Assembly (NCBI GenBank): GCA_016735295.1 | Contig: JAERRU010000009.1 | Location: 1-64,000 of the forward strand | Source of the DNA: SAR324 cluster bacterium | GTDB lineage: Bacteria > SAR324 > XYD2-FULL-50-16 > JAERRU01 | DNA: 64,000 nucleotides | Direction: 5' to 3' | Shown: piece by piece, positions 21,558-31,177 of the stretch | Position numbering within the stretch: position 1 is the first letter of the stretch | Layout of the letters: the number at the start of each line of letters is the position of its first letter | Translations under genes and position numbers: made by a program | Notes under the pieces: model-generated | What the model saw: the letters and a program-made list of their open reading frames with translations, nothing else | Databases searched by the model: none | What the model was told of the DNA's origin: nothing

Positions 21558-22094
21558 ATGGAAGCGTCCTTGTTATCAAACAGTCTTTTTTGGGTATTAG
21601 GTTCAGTTGCTATTATTGCAGCAAGTGTGGCGGTGTTAGCCCCTAATCCTATGTATTCAGGTCTTAGCTTGATGTTAATTTTTTTTGTATTAGCAGCAAT
21701 ATATATTTGGATGAAGCAAGAATATTTTGGTGCAATGCAACTTTTAATTTATGTAGGAGCGATTATGGTGCTGTTTATATTTATGATAATGTTGCTAAAT
21801 ACAAGAACAGATTTTGAAGAAATAAACCTTAATTGGCGGTGGGGTACAGCCTTTTTATTATCAATAGGGTTGATGTCAGTTTTAATTCCAGCAGTAGTTA
21901 ATTTTAAAGGGAGTTTGCCTGTTTTAGGTAATTATACAGAAAATAATATAGAGCTAATAGGGGCTAGTGAGCTATTTGCTGAGGCTTTATGGGAAAAATC
22001 TATATTAATAGTAGAATTAATGTCAATTTTGCTGTTGGTGGGGGTGTTAGGAGCGGTGGTGTTGACTAAGAAAAATTATACAGATCAGATATAA
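21558..22094 (+). CDS. nuoJ: NADH-quinone oxidoreductase subunit J
   Basis: NPMYSGLSLMLIFFVLAAIYIWMKQEYFGAMQLLIYVGAIMVLFIFMIMLL. Confidence 0.95.
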   Translation: MEASLLSNSLFWVLGSVAIIAASVAVLAPNPMYSGLSLMLIFFVLAAIYIWMKQEYFGAMQLLIYVGAIMVLFIFMIMLLNTRTDFEEINLNWRWGTAFLLSIGLMSVLIPAVVNFKGSLPVLGNYTENNIELIGASELFAEALWEKSILIVELMSILLLVGVLGAVVLTKKNYTDQI

Positions 22095-22113
22095 TAGGAG
22101 CAAAGATTAATCA

Positions 22114-22416
22114 ATGTTAATAATCAATAATTTACTTTTGCTAAGTGTGATTTTGTTTACGATAGGTTTTTTAGGATTATTGACTAGGCGAAACGCGATA
22201 GTAGCTTTTATGAGTGTTGAGATAATGCTAAATGCGGGCAATCTTTTAATAGTTAGCTTTGCTAGCTATCACCGCTCATTAGATGGGGTGATGATAGCTT
22301 TTTTTATGATAGTGATAGCGGCAGTTGAGGCGGTGGTGGGGCTTTCTATTATTTTGATGTTGCACCGGCATAAGGCGGGGATATATATAAACAATTTCAA
22401 TACTTTAGGATCTTAG
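22114..22416 (+). CDS. nuoK: NADH-quinone oxidoreductase subunit K
   Basis: FMSVEIMLNAGNLLIVSFA...AAVEAVVGLSIILMLHR. Confidence 0.97.
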   Translation: MLIINNLLLLSVILFTIGFLGLLTRRNAIVAFMSVEIMLNAGNLLIVSFASYHRSLDGVMIAFFMIVIAAVEAVVGLSIILMLHRHKAGIYINNFNTLGS

Positions 22417-24339
22417 ATGGTGGGCTGGTCTTTTTTAATAATACTAATTCCGCTAGCTGGATTTGCGATAAACATTTTAGGTAGCAGGGTAATACCTAAG
22501 TGGTTAGCAATGTTGGTGGGGGTGATGGCGGTAATAATTCCATTTACTATAGCAGGAGGTTTATTTTTTGGAGTGGGGGAATTTTTAATTAGAGAGCATT
22601 GGTTTAATTGGTTGGAGACGGATAGCTGGTTATTAGAGGTGGCATACCGCCTTGATCATTTATCAATGGTGATGCTGTTAATAATTTTGGGAATAGGGGG
22701 ATTGATTCATATATATTCGGTGGGATATATGCGAGATAGAGAAGATGCGGGGCGATTTTTTAGTTATATGAATCTATTCATATTTTTCATGTTGGTGTTG
22801 GTGTTGGGGGATAATTTGTTGGTGATGTTTATTGGTTGGGAGGGGGTGGGGCTGTGTTCTTATTTGTTGATAGGGTTTGACTATCACCGCAAAGCAGCGG
22901 CAATAGCGGCAACGAAGGCATTTGTGACTAATAGAATAGGGGATGTTGGTTTTTTAATAGCTATTTTCATTTTACTTAATAATTTTGGCACATTAAGTTT
23001 CACAAAACTTAATCAAGTAATTCCTAACGCTTTGGCTAGTGGGGAGATAGGAGTAGGTTTGGTGAGTTTGATATGTATATTATTATTTTTTGCGGCTACG
23101 GGTAAGTCGGCGCAATTTCCTCTTTTCACATGGTTACCAGACGCAATGGAAGGGCCCACGCCGGTTTCAGCCTTAATACATGCGGCTACAATGGTTACTT
23201 CTGGTATTTATCTGATAGTTAGGCTATGGCCTATATTTGAGTTATCTGAGCTAGCCCAATCGGTTATTTTGTATACTGGAGCTTTTAGTGCCTTGGTTAG
23301 TGCTTTGATAGCGACTAAGCAGTGGGATATAAAGAAGGTGTTAGCCTATTCAACGATCAGCCAGCTAGGCTATATGTTTATGGCGTTGGGGGCGGGCGGC
23401 TATGGGGCGGCAATGTTTCATTTAACAACGCACGCATTTTTCAAGGCACTTTTATTTTTGGTAGCTGGCTCGGTGATAGTGCAGCTTCACCACCAACAGG
23501 ATTTAAGAAAGATGGGCGGGTTAAAACTTAGGTTACCGTTGGCAGGATTAATTTTTGCGATTGGGGCGTGGAGCATATCTGGGTTACCTTTTGGGGCGGG
23601 ATTTTTCAGTAAAGATGAATTATTATGGCAGCTATACCTTGATCGAGGATGGGATGTTTGGTTGTTAGCGGTTTTGATCGCCTTTTTAAGTGCTTATTAT
23701 ACGTATAGGCTTTTTTATCTAATTTTCTATGGTCAGTCTGCAGAACATTCACAAAAGAGCTATCCAAGCTTAGTAGCTGAGCCTGCGGCAATGAAATATG
23801 TATTAATTGTGTTGGCGGCGGGGACTGTTTTAGTTGGATTGTTGGGGGTACCTCATTATCTTGATATTTTTCATGTAGGAAATCTAATAAATTTATATTT
23901 AGCAAAGGTGGTGGTTATGCCTAGTCAGTTAGGGATAGATCAATCTATGACAGAAATTTTATTGATGTCCACATCTTTAGCGGTAGCGGTGGGTGGTTTT
24001 TTGTTAGCCAGAATGAGATATAGGAAATCTTTGCCCATAGAAAAAGATAATGGGTGGAACCGATTATTGGTGGGAAAATTTTTTGTAGACGATATTTATC
24101 AAGACTATATAGCGAAACCCTTTTCTAATTTGGTAAAGGGATTGGGGATAGCATATTTTGAAGATTTTTTTCATAGTGCACCTAAATGGGGGAGGCGATT
24201 TTTTTTGAAGATAGGAGAATCTATAGGTAAAACTGGGCAAAGCGGAAATATGCAAGATTACGCTTTAGCAATAGGATTTAGCATGATGATCGGATTTGCT
24301 ATAGTAGTAATATTATTTTTAACCAGCTGGCTTTATTAA
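22417..24339 (+). CDS. nuoL: NADH-quinone oxidoreductase subunit L
   Basis: GWEGVGLCSYLLIGF, KSAQFPLFTWLPDAMEGPTPVSALIHAATMVTSGIYLIVR. Confidence 0.98.
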   Translation: MVGWSFLIILIPLAGFAINILGSRVIPKWLAMLVGVMAVIIPFTIAGGLFFGVGEFLIREHWFNWLETDSWLLEVAYRLDHLSMVMLLIILGIGGLIHIYSVGYMRDREDAGRFFSYMNLFIFFMLVLVLGDNLLVMFIGWEGVGLCSYLLIGFDYHRKAAAIAATKAFVTNRIGDVGFLIAIFILLNNFGTLSFTKLNQVIPNALASGEIGVGLVSLICILLFFAATGKSAQFPLFTWLPDAMEGPTPVSALIHAATMVTSGIYLIVRLWPIFELSELAQSVILYTGAFSALVSALIATKQWDIKKVLAYSTISQLGYMFMALGAGGYGAAMFHLTTHAFFKALLFLVAGSVIVQLHHQQDLRKMGGLKLRLPLAGLIFAIGAWSISGLPFGAGFFSKDELLWQLYLDRGWDVWLLAVLIAFLSAYYTYRLFYLIFYGQSAEHSQKSYPSLVAEPAAMKYVLIVLAAGTVLVGLLGVPHYLDIFHVGNLINLYLAKVVVMPSQLGIDQSMTEILLMSTSLAVAVGGFLLARMRYRKSLPIEKDNGWNRLLVGKFFVDDIYQDYIAKPFSNLVKGLGIAYFEDFFHSAPKWGRRFFLKIGESIGKTGQSGNMQDYALAIGFSMMIGFAIVVILFLTSWLY

Positions 24340-24357
24340 ATCATTGAAATAACAAAT

Positions 24358-25776
24358 ATGGAATTTATTTTAGTAAGCTTGATATTGCTTCCATTGGCAG
24401 GTTTTTCAGTGGCTTTAATTTTACCTAGCGATTACAAGTGGCAGCGAATAAATTTTATTTTTTTCACATTATTATCTTTAGCGGCGGCTATATATAGTTT
24501 TAAATTTGATGGATTAGATAAATTTCACGATATTATCAATATACCTTGGCTTAGCGTGATGCAGGTTAATTTTAGGTTAGGGATAGATTATATTTCTTTA
24601 AGTTTAGTATTAACTACCACATTTATTTTTGTAGGCAGTGCTGTGGCGGGGGTTGGCAAGGAGAATATAAAAATAAACACTGCTTTAATGCTACTTTTAG
24701 AAGCATTTTTGATAGGGGTTTTCTTGGCTAGCGACGTGTTATTATTTTATATTTTCTGGGAATTGGTGATGTTGCCTGTGATAGGATTATTTTTCATCAA
24801 CATTAAAGATCAATACCGAGCGATATATTTTTACCTCTATACGATTGCTGGCTCATTGGTGATGTTTTTAGGGATAGTATATATATATTTTTACTATGGC
24901 GATCTAGCTAGCGGGGGGGGATATGTTGATTGGCTTGAGGTGCGGGCACTTAATAATAATTTGATATGGGCGTTATTTGCCATCGCATTTGCGATAAAGG
25001 CACCACTTTTTCCATTTCACGGGTGGCAGGCGGGGGCGTATCAGGCAGCACCAACATTTTTAACAGTAATTTTAGCGACATTACTATCTAAAATGGGGTG
25101 GTATGGATTTTATAGATATAGCCACAAATTATTAGGAGAGGGGGGAGAATTTTGGCAAGGCTCAATTTTATTTTTATCGGTGGTGGGGGTGATATATGGG
25201 GCAATGATGGCTTGGCAATCAAAAAACATTAAGAGTCTTTTTGCTTACTCATCTTTATCTCATTTGAACATGATGATATATGGTATTTTTAGTGATAGCG
25301 AGGTGGCGTTGGCGGGAAGTATATTTTTTGCGATACAACATTCGCTTATTATGGCAGGAATTTTTTGGATAATTCAATTTTTGGAAGGGAGGAAAGGGAT
25401 TAATCTAACTAATAATTTCAATGGATTATTCAAGGTAGCACCGGTTCTAGCAGGATTTTTCATATTTTTATCTTTAGCAAATATAGGATTACCTGGTTTG
25501 AGCGGATTTGTGGGGGAGTTTACAATTTTATCAGGAAATTTCAAATTTTATCCTGGATTAACGGTAGTAGCTACGGGAGGAGTTATTTTGGCAGCTCTTT
25601 ATCAACTTAAAATCATACAAAGATTATTTTTTGGGGAGGTATCTTTGATAAATGAGCGAATTAATTATAAATTAGGATATGAAATGATAGCAATACTAGC
25701 GATTATTATTATTGCGGTAATTATTATGGGTATATATCCATCTTTTTTATTTGATTTATTTAAAGAAATCGTCTGA
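24358..25776 (+). CDS. nuoM: NADH-quinone oxidoreductase subunit M
   Basis: FYIFWELVMLPVIGLFFI, FAIKAPLFPFHGWQAGAYQAAPT, LFAYSSLSHLNMM. Confidence 0.96.
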   Translation: MEFILVSLILLPLAGFSVALILPSDYKWQRINFIFFTLLSLAAAIYSFKFDGLDKFHDIINIPWLSVMQVNFRLGIDYISLSLVLTTTFIFVGSAVAGVGKENIKINTALMLLLEAFLIGVFLASDVLLFYIFWELVMLPVIGLFFINIKDQYRAIYFYLYTIAGSLVMFLGIVYIYFYYGDLASGGGYVDWLEVRALNNNLIWALFAIAFAIKAPLFPFHGWQAGAYQAAPTFLTVILATLLSKMGWYGFYRYSHKLLGEGGEFWQGSILFLSVVGVIYGAMMAWQSKNIKSLFAYSSLSHLNMMIYGIFSDSEVALAGSIFFAIQHSLIMAGIFWIIQFLEGRKGINLTNNFNGLFKVAPVLAGFFIFLSLANIGLPGLSGFVGEFTILSGNFKFYPGLTVVATGGVILAALYQLKIIQRLFFGEVSLINERINYKLGYEMIAILAIIIIAVIIMGIYPSFLFDLFKEIV

Positions 25777-27194
25777 TGGATATAGATTTTCAGTTAGCGA
25801 TTATATTACCTGAGCTGGTAATAGCGGGAGGGGTAATTTTTTTAAGTGTGGCGGGGCTTTTCTTGCGTCCAAATTTAAGAATGTGGGTTATACCTTTATT
25901 GAGTATAGCATTTATGTTGGTGGCGGGGGCGGTGCTAATCATAGATTCTACTAGCGGTTATGGTTTTCACAAGTTGATAGTTAAGAGGCGGGAGCTAGAT
26001 TTTTTCAAATTAATAATTTTGTTAGGGGGGGTATTAACCACTTTAATTTCGACTAGGTATCTGCAGCGGCGATCGATTAATTATTTTGAATTTTATGTAA
26101 TGCTTTTAGCGGCAATGCTAGGAGCAATGATAGCAGTATCAACCACACATTTTTTAACTTTACTGGTAGGAATAGAAATACTTGCCATTACTAGTTATGT
26201 GATGTGTGCGATTAGAAGATATGACAGATCTTCGGTGGAGGCGGCGTTCAAATATTTTTTACTAGGTTCATTTAGCACGGCATTTATTTTATTTGGGATA
26301 GGATTTATGTATGGGGGCACAGGTCAACTTCACTTTGGGGTTGATATATTTCCTAATGGCCAGCTTAATAATTCAGAAAATCTTTTTTTGGTGATAGGGG
26401 GGATAATGTTTTTGGGGGGATTAGCTTTTAAGCTAGCGGCAGCACCGTTTCATTTTTGGGCAGCAGATGTTTATCAGGGGGCGCCGACAGCGGTTATGGC
26501 TTTTTTGATATCTGTTCCTAAGATAGTTTTTTTAGTTATATTTTATAATTTTTTAGATAGCCACATTAAGTTTGCTCCCTGGGGAGTTTTTGTGCTTATA
26601 TTAGCTAATATAAGTATGTTAGTGGGCAATGCGATGGCATTTTTACAAAAGGATATAAAGCGATTAATTGCTTTTTCTAGTGTGGCTCATAGCGGATATT
26701 TATTACTTATTGTAATATTTCACCGTAGCGAAGGAATGGCAGTTTTGGGATATTATTTATTAGCTTATTTGCTGGCTAGTTTTGGTATGTTGGCGATAAT
26801 AATTAAAATATCTGCTGATAAAGAAAACATTTTATTAGGAGAATTAAAGGGACTTTTTGCGAGTTCACCGAGGAGTGTTTTTTTATTAAGTTTTTTCATA
26901 TTAAGTTTGGCGGGTATTCCTTTAACGGCGGGATTTTTTGGTAAATTATTCTTATTTTATGAAATCGCCCCGATAGGAGGATTTTGGATTGGCGGAGCAA
27001 TGATAATTAATAGTATTATCTCGGTGGGATATTATATTTTATTAATTGGCCACCTTTTCAAGCGAGGGGTATTTGAGCATTCAGTGGTAGCAGATTCAAA
27101 AAATCTTGAGATGGCTTATTGGTTAGCTTTTTTAATATCGGTGGGTATTTTACTTTGGCCACAGGTGGTTAATACATTTATGGGATTTGCTTAA
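25776..27194 (+). CDS. nuoN: NADH-quinone oxidoreductase subunit N
   Basis: FKLAAAPFHFWAADVYQGAPTAVMAFLISVPK, LIAFSSVAHSGYLL. Confidence 0.97.
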   Translation: MDIDFQLAIILPELVIAGGVIFLSVAGLFLRPNLRMWVIPLLSIAFMLVAGAVLIIDSTSGYGFHKLIVKRRELDFFKLIILLGGVLTTLISTRYLQRRSINYFEFYVMLLAAMLGAMIAVSTTHFLTLLVGIEILAITSYVMCAIRRYDRSSVEAAFKYFLLGSFSTAFILFGIGFMYGGTGQLHFGVDIFPNGQLNNSENLFLVIGGIMFLGGLAFKLAAAPFHFWAADVYQGAPTAVMAFLISVPKIVFLVIFYNFLDSHIKFAPWGVFVLILANISMLVGNAMAFLQKDIKRLIAFSSVAHSGYLLLIVIFHRSEGMAVLGYYLLAYLLASFGMLAIIIKISADKENILLGELKGLFASSPRSVFLLSFFILSLAGIPLTAGFFGKLFLFYEIAPIGGFWIGGAMIINSIISVGYYILLIGHLFKRGVFEHSVVADSKNLEMAYWLAFLISVGILLWPQVVNTFMGFA

Positions 27195-27219
27195 GTTCTC
27201 ATTTATTTATTGATAATTG

Positions 27220-28128
27220 ATGAGAAAAGATGTTTGCGCCGCTATTGACATAGGCACGAATGCGGTAAGATTTTCGGTGGCCGATGTGTACCAAGAAAAA
27301 TCAGGTAAAAAAAAGGTTAGTAGGCAAGTTTTTTTGCGGGTACCTATTAGGTTAGGGGCGTATAAGGGTGAGGGTAAAAGCGAGATAAGTGATTATTTAG
27401 TGGGGCAATTAATCAAGAGTTTAAAATCATTTAGGCTGTTGATGGATATTTTTCAGGTAACTAGCTATGAAGTAGTGGCTACTAGTGCTTTACGAGAGGC
27501 GAGCAATCGTTTTTTGATTCTGACAAGGGTTTTTCATGAAACCGAATTTAGAATTAAATTATTAAGTGATCAACAAGAAGCAAAAATAACTGCTCAGGCG
27601 GTGGCGAGCAAGTTAAATTTATCAAGCAACTATTTACTGCACATAGATATTGGCGGTGGTAGCACTGAATTAACTTTGCTTGATGGTGACAATATCTTAT
27701 TAGCACAATCTTTTCAGATAGGCACAGTTCGTTTATTACAAAATCAAGTAGGAGCGGCTCAGTGGGAAAAGTTACGCGATTTTATTCACCAAATAGTGCT
27801 TCATAAAAATAAATCAATGGTAATAAGTGGCTCAGGGGGAGCAATTGATACCATTTTTTGCTTGGTGAAGAAGTTTGCTCAGCATAAGAAAACCAATCAG
27901 CTTGAAACAGACGATCTATCAAGCCTAAAACATCTGGTGGCGAAGCAAGAGAAAGGCACTTTAGCTTATAACCTTGATTTAAGTGAAGACAGAGCCGATG
28001 TGGTTTTACCGGCGATTGATATTTTAGGATTTTGCCTTAATGAATTGCCTGTTAAAACTTTATTGGTGGTTGATATAGGATTAGCTGATGGACTAATGGA
28101 TTTTGGAGAGAATAAGCATTTTGGGTAG
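27220..28128 (+). CDS. Ppx/GppA family phosphatase-like protein
   Basis: AAIDIGTNAVRFSVADV, VVATSALREASN, LLHIDIGGGSTELTLL, VVDIGLADGL. Confidence 0.9.
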   Translation: MRKDVCAAIDIGTNAVRFSVADVYQEKSGKKKVSRQVFLRVPIRLGAYKGEGKSEISDYLVGQLIKSLKSFRLLMDIFQVTSYEVVATSALREASNRFLILTRVFHETEFRIKLLSDQQEAKITAQAVASKLNLSSNYLLHIDIGGGSTELTLLDGDNILLAQSFQIGTVRLLQNQVGAAQWEKLRDFIHQIVLHKNKSMVISGSGGAIDTIFCLVKKFAQHKKTNQLETDDLSSLKHLVAKQEKGTLAYNLDLSEDRADVVLPAIDILGFCLNELPVKTLLVVDIGLADGLMDFGENKHFG

Positions 28129-28254
28129 CCCTATTTGTTTTGAGGCGGGTGATTATATATTGAGGTTAGTGCGTTTATTATGCTAGCCGATGGATTGGCA
28201 TTTTGGGTGTGCCTGTTTGTTGCTAGGCCGGTGGTTGGCTATTGAGGTTGGTGA
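28116..28254. repeat. Degenerate direct duplication, period 82 bp, across the 3' end and stop codon of the Ppx/GppA gene
   Basis: GCATTTTGGGT...TATTGAGGTTAGTG at 28116 and GCATTTTGGGT...TATTGAGGTTGGTG at 28198; 43 of 56 positions identical by hand alignment, no gaps. Confidence 0.8.
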
Positions 28255-28260
28255 GTGAGA

Positions 28261-29610
28261 TTATTTTTTTTTGTCAGAAGATCGATCATTAATCAGGCTG
28301 CCCAAACTAGCTGACGTTTGGTTGGGGGATGTGATTTGAAATTTGGTCATTAAAAGATGATTAGGTAATATATTTTTTTGATTTACCGATAAAAGCGAGG
28401 CTCTTTCCATCACATTTTCTAATTCTCTCACATTTCCCTGCCAGTGATATGCACTTAATATATCGGTAGTTTCTTTTTCTAAGGGCAAGGGTGGTATTTT
28501 GTTGATAGTGCTGTGTTTTTTTATAAAATGATTAGCTAATAGGATTATATCGGCCGATCTTTCTCTCAGTGGAGGTAAAGAAAGCGGAATCACATTTAGT
28601 CTAAAATACAAATCTTCTCTAAAGTGACCACTTTTTACATGTTCCAATATATTTCGGTTGGTGGTGGCAATTACTCGCACATCAACTTTTATAGGGTCTA
28701 ACCCGCCAACTTTATCAATTTTATGTTCTTGTAACACTCGCAGTAGTTTGGCTTGCAGGGCAGGGGCCATTTCAGTTATTTCATCAAGTAAAATTGTACC
28801 CTTATTGGCTTGCTCAAACTTTCCTTTATGGTCTCTGATTGCTCCTGTGAAAGCACCTTTTTTGTGCCCAAAGAGCTCACTTTCTAGCAAAGATTCCGGC
28901 AAAGCGGCGCAATTTAAAGCCACAAAGGGCATATTAGCTCGATCAGAACTTTTATGGATAAATTCAGCTAGTAATTCTTTACCAGTACCGCTTTCTGCTT
29001 CGATTAATATGGTAGATTTGCTGTTGGCAACCGATTTAGATAAATCCAAAAGAGCAATCATGTTAGGATCTTTGGTTATTATTTGCCGGTAAGCAAAGCG
29101 GTCAGTCGGGTCTTTGGGGGTGTTATGCGAACTGGGGGTGGTTTGCTGGCCGGCTGAGGATAGATTATTATCAATATTACTATCAACAGTTCTATCAGCA
29201 GTATTATTAGCAATATTATTACCATCAGCAATAGGTAATCTTTTTTGGGCTAAGGCTCTTTCCACTAAAAAAACCACCACATCAAACTTAAATGGTTTTA
29301 AAATATAATCAAAGGCCCCATATTTCATAGATTCAACTGCCGATTTAATAGTGCCATGGGCTGTCATTATGATGACAGGTAAAGATGGCATTATCTCTTT
29401 AATATCTTTTAGCAATTGCACGCCACTACGCTTGGGCATAGTCATATCAGTTAAGACTAGGCAATATTGATTTTTTTTAATTTTTCTGATAGCGTCAATG
29501 GCATTATGAGATAGCTCCACTTCAAAATCACATCTTTTCAAAGTAGCAGAGAGGGCTATTCTCATTTCAACTTCATCATCCACAACTAAAATAGGTAGTT
29601 TTTTATTCAT
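28261..29610 (-). CDS. Sigma-54-dependent response regulator (receiver + AAA+) without an evident C-terminal HTH
   Basis: VVDDEVEMR, LTDMTMPKRSG receiver; AESGTGKELLAE Walker A, ELFGHKKGAFTGA, GTILLDE; protein ends about 36 aa after ENVMERASLLSVNQKNILPNHLL. Confidence 0.93.
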   Translation of the reverse strand: MNKKLPILVVDDEVEMRIALSATLKRCDFEVELSHNAIDAIRKIKKNQYCLVLTDMTMPKRSGVQLLKDIKEIMPSLPVIIMTAHGTIKSAVESMKYGAFDYILKPFKFDVVVFLVERALAQKRLPIADGNNIANNTADRTVDSNIDNNLSSAGQQTTPSSHNTPKDPTDRFAYRQIITKDPNMIALLDLSKSVANSKSTILIEAESGTGKELLAEFIHKSSDRANMPFVALNCAALPESLLESELFGHKKGAFTGAIRDHKGKFEQANKGTILLDEITEMAPALQAKLLRVLQEHKIDKVGGLDPIKVDVRVIATTNRNILEHVKSGHFREDLYFRLNVIPLSLPPLRERSADIILLANHFIKKHSTINKIPPLPLEKETTDILSAYHWQGNVRELENVMERASLLSVNQKNILPNHLLMTKFQITSPNQTSASLGSLINDRSSDKKK

Positions 29611-29703
29611 TATCGGTTAAAATTAGGATTAAATCTGTTGATTGAAAAAAAAGTTATTTTTTTAGTTATAATTTTATATTTGGTATTAGGCACCCACTCA
29701 AAG

Positions 29704-29768
29704 TATCATTTACCATAACTTAAAATGATATCTAATGTAGCGATTAATTGCAATGATAAATGATATAG
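29704..29768. promoter_or_regulatory. Inverted repeat TATCATTT-N11-AAATGATA plus further AATGATA half-sites upstream of glutathione reductase
   Basis: 29704-29711 and 29723-29730 are exact reverse complements; AATGATAAATGATA at 29752-29765. Confidence 0.4.
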
Positions 29769-29824
29769 CAATATAAGGGATGAGTTGGGGAGTGTTAAAC
29801 GATAAATAAATTTTTTGAAAATAT

Positions 29825-31171
29825 ATGGAAAAATGTGATTATTTTGTGATAGGCGGGGGCTCTGGCGGAGTTAGATCGGCTAGAATAGCTTCTCAATTAG
29901 GGGCAAAGGTGATTTTAGCAGAAAAAGGTGATTTAGGAGGCACTTGCGTTAATGTGGGGTGCATACCGAAAAAGCTTTTTTCTTACGCTGCAGGATTTAA
30001 GCGTGAATTTAAAATGGCAGCGAATTATGGATGGCTCATTGATGATAAACAAACTTTTAATTGGACGTCATTTATTGCTCACAAAAATAAAGAAATCTCT
30101 AGATTAAATAATATTTATCAAAAAATTTTAGATACTGCCAATGTGAAGGTTCTCAGGGGAGCAGCTAAATTTTTATCTAATGAGGTAATTAGCGTAGCCG
30201 GTAAAGAGTATCTAGCTAAGCACACTCTAATTGCTACTGGGGGAGTGGCCCGCAAACTTAATATCCCTAATGAGGGGTTAAGTGTTAATTCTGATCAGAT
30301 TTTTTATTTAGATAAATTACCCAATAAAATTCTAATAGTCGGTGGAGGCTATATAGCCACTGAGTTTGCGTCTATTTTTAATGGATTTGGGGCGGAGGTA
30401 CATATATCTTACCGAAAAAATATTTATTTGCAGGGATTTGATATGGATATAAGGCTCAAGATTCAAGAAATCATGAAGGGTCAGGGGATTAAGTTTAGAT
30501 ATAATACAAATCTTAAATCATTAGCGATGGTGGATGGATTAATTAAGGCTAGTTTTGATGATCATAGCCAAGATGTTTATGATAAAGTTTTGCTGGCGGT
30601 GGGTAGGGATATAAATATAGAAGGTTTGGGGTTGGCTAATACGTTAGTTAAAGTAGGCCCTAATGGAAAAATTATTGTTGATCAAAATATGGCCACTACT
30701 GATGATAAAATATTTGCGGTGGGCGATGTTTCATCTCCACTAGATTTAACGCCAGTGGCTATAAAGGAAGGAATGCATTTAGCTAATCGACTTTTTGGTG
30801 ATGGTAAGGGTAAATTGGAAAAGATAAATTATGACCAAGTACCTAGTGCGGTGTTCACCCATCCTAATATAGCCACAGTTGGCTTGAGCGAAGATGAGGC
30901 TAGAGCAAGGGGCATTAAGATTAAGGTATATCGTAGCAATTTTGTTCCTATGAAAATTGGTTTTGCTGGTGATAAGGAAGAGTGTTTGATTAAGATGGTC
31001 ACCTCAGCAAAAGATGATAAAATACTAGGATTGCACTTGATAGGAGATGATACACCTGAGATTATGCAAGGATTTGCGGTGGCCATATCTTTAGGAGCAA
31101 CAAAAGATGATTTAGCTAAAGTGGTGGGTATACATCCTACATTAGCGGAAGAAGTGGTTACTATGAATTGA
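29825..31171 (+). CDS. gor: Glutathione-disulfide reductase
   Basis: IGGGSGGVRSARIA, GGTCVNVGCIPKKLF redox motif, AVGDV, HPTLAEEVV. Confidence 0.93.
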   Translation: MEKCDYFVIGGGSGGVRSARIASQLGAKVILAEKGDLGGTCVNVGCIPKKLFSYAAGFKREFKMAANYGWLIDDKQTFNWTSFIAHKNKEISRLNNIYQKILDTANVKVLRGAAKFLSNEVISVAGKEYLAKHTLIATGGVARKLNIPNEGLSVNSDQIFYLDKLPNKILIVGGGYIATEFASIFNGFGAEVHISYRKNIYLQGFDMDIRLKIQEIMKGQGIKFRYNTNLKSLAMVDGLIKASFDDHSQDVYDKVLLAVGRDINIEGLGLANTLVKVGPNGKIIVDQNMATTDDKIFAVGDVSSPLDLTPVAIKEGMHLANRLFGDGKGKLEKINYDQVPSAVFTHPNIATVGLSEDEARARGIKIKVYRSNFVPMKIGFAGDKEECLIKMVTSAKDDKILGLHLIGDDTPEIMQGFAVAISLGATKDDLAKVVGIHPTLAEEVVTMN

Positions 31172-31177
31172 ATTGCT

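Noticed and set aside
23322-23531. Plus-strand ORF in another frame within nuoL
   Set aside because: Overlaps a conserved domain of nuoL; implausible composition.
28658-29308. Plus-strand ORFs opposite the sigma-54 regulator
   Set aside because: Shadow ORFs of a clear coding gene with low-complexity translations.
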